Origin: an uncultured Clostridia bacterium
GTDB lineage: Bacteria > Bacillota > Clostridia > Oscillospirales > Acutalibacteraceae
Reading direction: 5' to 3'
DNA length: 9,376 nt
Assembly (NCBI GenBank): GCA_945926705.1
Contig: CAMEMA010000028.1
Coordinates: 1-9,376 of the forward strand
Part shown: positions 7,385 to 9,376 of the stretch, one piece after another
Layout: each line of letters starts with the position of its first letter
Numbering within the stretch: position 1 is the first letter of the stretch
Position numbers and translations under genes: made by a program
Notes under the pieces: model-generated
The model's database searches: none
The model's input: the letters and a program-made list of their open reading frames with translations, nothing else
What the model was told of the DNA's origin: nothing

Positions 7385-7411
7385 AAACCGCTCTGAAAAG
7401 GGCGGTTTTTT
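7385..7411 (+). terminator. Terminator of the first paralogue
   Basis: AACCGCTC (7386-7393) pairs with GGGCGGTT (7400-7407) around TGAAAA, followed by a T-run to 7411. The stem and loop are nearly the same as at 8544-8570, so terminator and promoter block were duplicated together here. Confidence 0.9.
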
Positions 7412-7473
7412 TATTGCAAAGATTTATTAAATAATAAGTTTTATTAATTTTATATTATTTTTATAAAAAACAC

Positions 7474-7502
7474 TTGACTTTATATATTAATGTATATATA
7501 AT
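7474..7502 (+). promoter_or_regulatory. Promoter of the second helical paralogue
   Basis: TTGACT (7474-7479), a 17-bp spacer and TATAAT (7497-7502) give a near-consensus promoter. Expected start is around 7509, inside the palindrome at 7507-7524. Confidence 0.85.
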
Positions 7503-7506
7503 TATA

Positions 7507-7524
7507 TTGTATTTTGAAATACAA
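7507..7524 (+). promoter_or_regulatory. 18-bp palindrome at the transcription start (candidate operator), copy 2
   Basis: TTGTATTTTGAAATACAA is palindromic except for the central pair. Compared with copies 1 and 3, the arm that was imperfect (GTG) is perfect here (GTA), while the centre CG has become TG. The arms TTGTATTT/AAATACAA are thus the likely recognition half-sites. Confidence 0.6.
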
Positions 7525-7554
7525 ATAAAATTTTAAGAATAGGATGTGATTTCG

Positions 7555-8403
7555 ATGCCAGAACAACAAGATGTGTTTTCAATCGAAAAAAGTGTTCAAG
7601 ATAAATATGAAAATATTTTAAAAATTTCATATGACACCTTAAATGAAGTACTTCCGTACTATAGACAATTTAAAGACAAAACAGAATATTTAAGCCCTCT
7701 AAATGAGATAAAAAAATACGTTTCAGATATGCTTAGTTGTTTTCAATTTACAGCTTATCTTCTAGATAATAAGGTTGATGTAATAAGTAAAAAAGATTCA
7801 CTGGATACAATAGAAATGACACTCCAGCAAGTAGAAAAAAAGATGCTTAAGAATTGCACAATAAAGGAAATTAATACCGATTTCTTTGACAAAAACGCAG
7901 AAGAAAAAAACAAAATTATTTCTGAAACGAGGGAGAAACTCAAAACACTTAATCAGAATATTAAAACTGAACTCAAAAAGTTGATGGACATTTTTAAGAC
8001 ACAAGAACCAATTGATATTTCATCGGATCAAGAAAAGATTTTACAAAAAGCAGTTAAAATTTTAGATGAAATAGCTACGTACTTTAAAGATAAAGATAAA
8101 AAAGGCAACCAAGAATCTTTAAATGAGTTAAAAAGATACTCTGAACAGATGCTTTCATTGCTTGATTTTGTAGATGATTATGTGCTCCTAAACAAAACTT
8201 TAAAAAATAACATAGCCAAAACAATAGCCGAAAAAACAAAGATTTTGAAAGTTAAAACCCACAAAATCAATCCTGGTACCGATTTCTTCAAACAAACAAA
8301 AGAACAAATGAAAATAGGTATTGATGATTATATTAGACAACTCGAACGTGTTGATGATGATCTTAAAAAAGAATTAGAAAAAATGAAGAAGATATCGGAG
8401 TAA
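7555..8403 (+). CDS. Helical duplicated-domain protein, second paralogue (unknown family)
   Basis: The start is ATG 7555, 8 nt after AGGATG of the Shine-Dalgarno at 7541-7550. The in-frame GTG at 7546 is inside that site. The 282-residue product is helical and highly charged, with no signal peptide or membrane segment. It is a clear tandem duplication of about 140 residues: LNEVLPYY (29-36), SPLNEIKKYVSDMLS (47-61) and TDFF (108-111) match LDEIATYF (170-177), ESLNELKRYSEQMLS (187-201) and TDFF (242-245). Both halves end in a coiled-coil-like helix (KLKTLNQNIKTELKKLM and RQLERVDDDLKKELEKM). It is paralogous to the gene at 6421 but shorter, stopping at 8401. In-frame remnants of a longer tail follow to 8520, so this gene looks C-terminally truncated. 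The remaining frame is fully open and the promoter intact. Function unknown. Confidence 0.85.
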   Translation: MPEQQDVFSIEKSVQDKYENILKISYDTLNEVLPYYRQFKDKTEYLSPLNEIKKYVSDMLSCFQFTAYLLDNKVDVISKKDSLDTIEMTLQQVEKKMLKNCTIKEINTDFFDKNAEEKNKIISETREKLKTLNQNIKTELKKLMDIFKTQEPIDISSDQEKILQKAVKILDEIATYFKDKDKKGNQESLNELKRYSEQMLSLLDFVDDYVLLNKTLKNNIAKTIAEKTKILKVKTHKINPGTDFFKQTKEQMKIGIDDYIRQLERVDDDLKKELEKMKKISE

Positions 8404-8520
8404 AAGTATAATTGAAATAAAACAGCTCTTTATGATCTTGATAAATTTCTTGAACTTAATGGAATTAAAAAAGCATTAAAATTTTCAAAGTAAAAGCTAC
8501 ATTTGAAAGACGATAATTAA
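8404..8520 (+). pseudogene. Decayed, in-frame C-terminal tail of the second paralogue
   Basis: In the same frame as the upstream gene, after its TAA at 8401, the codons read through stops at 8413 (TGA) and 8491 (TAA) to a TAA at 8518. The residues IKKALKF (8464-8484) match VKKALKL of the first paralogue (7252-7272). KLHLKDDN (8494-8517) matches its last residues, KLNLKEIK. Between these two matches the relic lacks 54 bases (18 codons), and the stop at 8491 replaces GAA of the first gene. Position and frame indicate a former tail lost by nonsense changes and an in-frame deletion. No start codon with an RBS supports a separate gene here. Confidence 0.7.
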
Positions 8521-8543
8521 TTGTTTTTACTGCGCAAAATATA

Positions 8544-8570
8544 AATCGCTCTGAAAAGGGCGGTTTTTTT
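8544..8570 (+). terminator. Terminator of the second paralogue
   Basis: AATCGCTC (8544-8551) pairs with GGGCGGTT (8558-8565) around TGAAAA, including T-G pairs, followed by Ts to 8570. It is a near copy of the terminator at 7385-7411. It lies about 140 bp after the present stop at 8403 but only 24 bp after the relic's last stop at 8520, which supports the relic being the original gene end. Confidence 0.9.
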
Positions 8571-8623
8571 GTTGCAAAATTTTATTAAATAATTAATTTT
8601 ATATTATTTTTATAAAAAAACAC

Positions 8624-8652
8624 TTGACTTTATATATTAATATATATATAAT
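8624..8652 (+). promoter_or_regulatory. Promoter of the 52-residue protein gene
   Basis: TTGACT (8624-8629), a 17-bp spacer and TATAAT (8647-8652). Same architecture as the other two cassettes, with the expected start in the palindrome at 8657-8674. Confidence 0.85.
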
Positions 8653-8656
8653 TATA

Positions 8657-8674
8657 TTGTGTTTCGAAATACAA
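8657..8674 (+). promoter_or_regulatory. 18-bp palindrome at the transcription start (candidate operator), copy 3
   Basis: TTGTGTTTCGAAATACAA, identical to the copy at 6373-6390 and again 5 nt after the -10 box. Its retention here supports a functional site rather than chance in AT-rich DNA. Confidence 0.6.
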
Positions 8675-8704
8675 ATAAAATTTTAAGAATAGGATGTGAT
8701 GTTA

Positions 8705-8863
8705 ATGGCTTATAGAGGACCAGCACCTTCTCCTCTAACGACAACCAGAATGCCAATAATAAGTGAAGAACCAACAAAAATACCAAATATGACCCCTAAA
8801 CTTAACATAAATTCTAAATTAAAAAAAGATCTAAATCCGACAGCACCAAAAAAAGATAAATAA
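8705..8863 (+). CDS. Small Pro/Lys-rich protein (52 residues) under the third cassette
   Basis: The ATG at 8705 sits at the conserved position after the cassette's AGGATGTGAT (8691-8700), as in the two paralogues. In-frame GTG 8696 and ATG 8699 overlap the Shine-Dalgarno and are less likely. The product begins MAYRGPAPSPLTTTRMP and ends NPTAPKKDK. It has nine prolines and eight lysines in 52 residues, no hydrophobic segment and no cysteine, so it is probably unfolded and cytoplasmic. It shows no visible similarity to the two helical paralogues whose control region it shares. A hairpin terminator lies about 100 bp downstream. It may be a real small partner protein or the surviving front of a longer gene; the frame after its TAA reaches another stop within 11 codons, with no recognisable continuation. 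Real expression is likely; function unknown. Confidence 0.65.
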   Translation: MAYRGPAPSPLTTTRMPIISEEPTKIPNMTPKLNINSKLKKDLNPTAPKKDK

Positions 8864-8962
8864 GAACTTTTTTATAAATTAAAAGGTAAGAGTTAAAATC
8901 GGAAAAATGTAGTTAATTTGGAAATAAATAACAAAATATAAAACAAGACAAATTTTAATGGC

Positions 8963-9002
8963 TTCCCAAAGTAGAATAATCTCTCTTTGGGAAAGTTTTT
9001 TT
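8963..9002 (+). terminator. Terminator after the 52-residue gene
   Basis: TTCCCAAAG (8963-8971) pairs perfectly with CTTTGGGAA (8985-8993), followed by AAG and seven Ts (8996-9002). The 100 bp between the stop at 8863 and this hairpin hold nothing I can identify. Confidence 0.85.
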
Positions 9003-9030
9003 ACATAAAATACTAAATTTAACAATACAT

Positions 9031-9059
9031 AAAAACCGACAGACGCACATGTCTGTCGG
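9031..9059 (-). terminator. Terminator of guaB
   Basis: CCGACAGAC (9036-9044) and GTCTGTCGG (9051-9059) form a perfect 9-bp stem with a six-base loop. Read on the minus strand it is followed by TTTTTATG. It lies 8 bp after the guaB stop. Confidence 0.9.
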
Positions 9060-9067
9060 GAATAATG

Positions 9068-9376
9068 TTATCCTAAATAAGAATAATTTGGAGCTTCCTT
9101 TGTAATATGAATATCGTGAGGGTGGCTTTCTCTAAGTCCGGCACCACTTATCTTTACGAATTTAGCTTTTTCGTAAAGAGAAGGTATAGTAGGACAACCG
9201 GTGTAACCCATTCCGGCTCTTAAGCCTCCGATAAGCTGACAAATAGTGTCTGAAAGCATGCCCTTATAAGCTACACGTCCTTCCACGCCTTCCGGGACAA
9301 GTTTACTGTTTTTGCCTTGGAAATATCTGTCTGCACTACCTCGTCCCATAGCGGAAAGACTTCCCATTCCTCTGTA
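9068..9376 (-). CDS. guaB: IMP dehydrogenase, C-terminal 102 residues (5' partial)
   Basis: This enzyme oxidises IMP to XMP with NAD, the first committed step of GMP synthesis, in the cytoplasm. Only the C-terminal part is present; the frame is open to the right edge. It begins with the IMP-phosphate-binding YRGMGS, followed by SADRYFQ carrying the Arg-Tyr pair of the mobile flap. Next come KLVPEGVEGRVAYKG, then GGLRAGMGYTG, FVKISGAGLRESHPHD (including the C-terminal Glu-Ser-His of the potassium site) and ITKEAPNYS. These match the ends of bacterial enzymes such as E. coli GuaB without gaps in the key motifs, so the gene appears intact. The ATG at 9367 is an internal Met (YRG-M-GS), not a start. 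It converges with the accessory genes and is the only core gene in view. Confidence 0.97.
   Translation of the reverse strand, partial: YRGMGSLSAMGRGSADRYFQGKNSKLVPEGVEGRVAYKGMLSDTICQLIGGLRAGMGYTGCPTIPSLYEKAKFVKISGAGLRESHPHDIHITKEAPNYSYLG

Larger units (their letters stand above)
7405..7554 (+). repeat. Promoter cassette, copy 2 of 3
   Basis: This is the second copy of the block at 6281-6420. It differs by about 9 extra bases in the AT-rich spacer (AAGTTTTAT type, near 7430-7440), by TTGACT at -35, by TATTTTG in the palindrome and by TTCG just before the ATG. The homology with copy 3 extends left through the terminator and into the 3' end of the preceding gene: 7334-7351 resembles 8492-8509. 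Confidence 0.9.
8564..8704 (+). repeat. Promoter cassette, copy 3 of 3
   Basis: This is the third copy of the block. It is a mosaic: the spacer (no 9-base insertion) and the palindrome (GTGTTTCG) match copy 1, while TTGACT and the leader AAGAATAGG match copy 2. The Shine-Dalgarno AGGATGTGAT is at 8691-8700. Confidence 0.9.

Noticed and set aside
8404..8520. Independent small gene or stop-codon readthrough in the region after the second paralogue
   Set aside because: There are three different interruptions relative to the frame (TAA, TGA, TAA), no RBS-linked start, and a deletion relative to the paralogue; decay is simpler than readthrough.
6281..8704. The three repeats as a CRISPR array or insertion sequence
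   Set aside because: The units are about 1.1 kb apart, contain promoters and flank genes. There are no short regularly spaced repeats, no transposase and no terminal inverted repeats.

Overview
The window is very AT-rich. It uses strong sigma-A-type promoters (TTGAxx, 17 bp, TATAAT-like), Shine-Dalgarno sites of the AGGAGG/AGGTGAT type and hairpin-plus-T terminators. It also encodes a class B sortase with an NPKTS-type cell-wall sorting signal. Together these point to a low-GC Gram-positive, most likely an anaerobic clostridial Bacillota; I cannot name the genus. The only housekeeping gene is the 3' end of guaB (IMP dehydrogenase) at the right edge, so the rest looks like an accessory block beside a core gene.

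Layout from left to right. (1) Positions 3-302 are the C-terminal end of an unrecognised protein, closed by a terminator. (2) Positions 542-1105 encode an unrecognised 187-residue cytoplasmic protein with its own promoter, RBS and a GC-rich terminator. (3) On the minus strand, a two-gene operon (3197 to 1239) encodes a secreted choice-of-anchor-L protein with an NPKTS sorting signal, followed 18 bp later by a class B sortase. This looks like a dedicated substrate and enzyme pair. (4) A gene-free, AT-rich 313-bp divergent promoter region follows. (5) Positions 3511-6231 encode a 906-residue exported protein, probably a lipoprotein, of unknown family. (6) Positions 6250-8863 hold three genes, each preceded by a nearly identical block of about 140 bp. 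Each block contains a T-rich tail, an AT-rich spacer, a promoter, an 18-bp palindrome at the expected transcription start, a conserved leader and an unusual AGGATGTGAT Shine-Dalgarno. The first two genes encode helical paralogues (313 and 282 residues), each with an internal duplication. The third encodes a 52-residue Pro/Lys-rich peptide. Between the second and third lies an in-frame, stop-interrupted remnant of a C-terminal tail like that of the first gene. (7) A terminator, then the convergent guaB 3' end with its own terminator, complete the window.

Interpretation. The most interesting part is the triplicated, palindrome-bearing promoter cassette driving three separately transcribed genes. 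Two of these encode a paralogous helical family and the third a different small basic protein. The layout suggests one regulator controlling a small co-expressed set that has grown by local duplication and partly decayed. The large exported protein just upstream and the sortase-anchored protein beyond it suggest a cell-surface-related locus, but a functional link is inference from proximity only.
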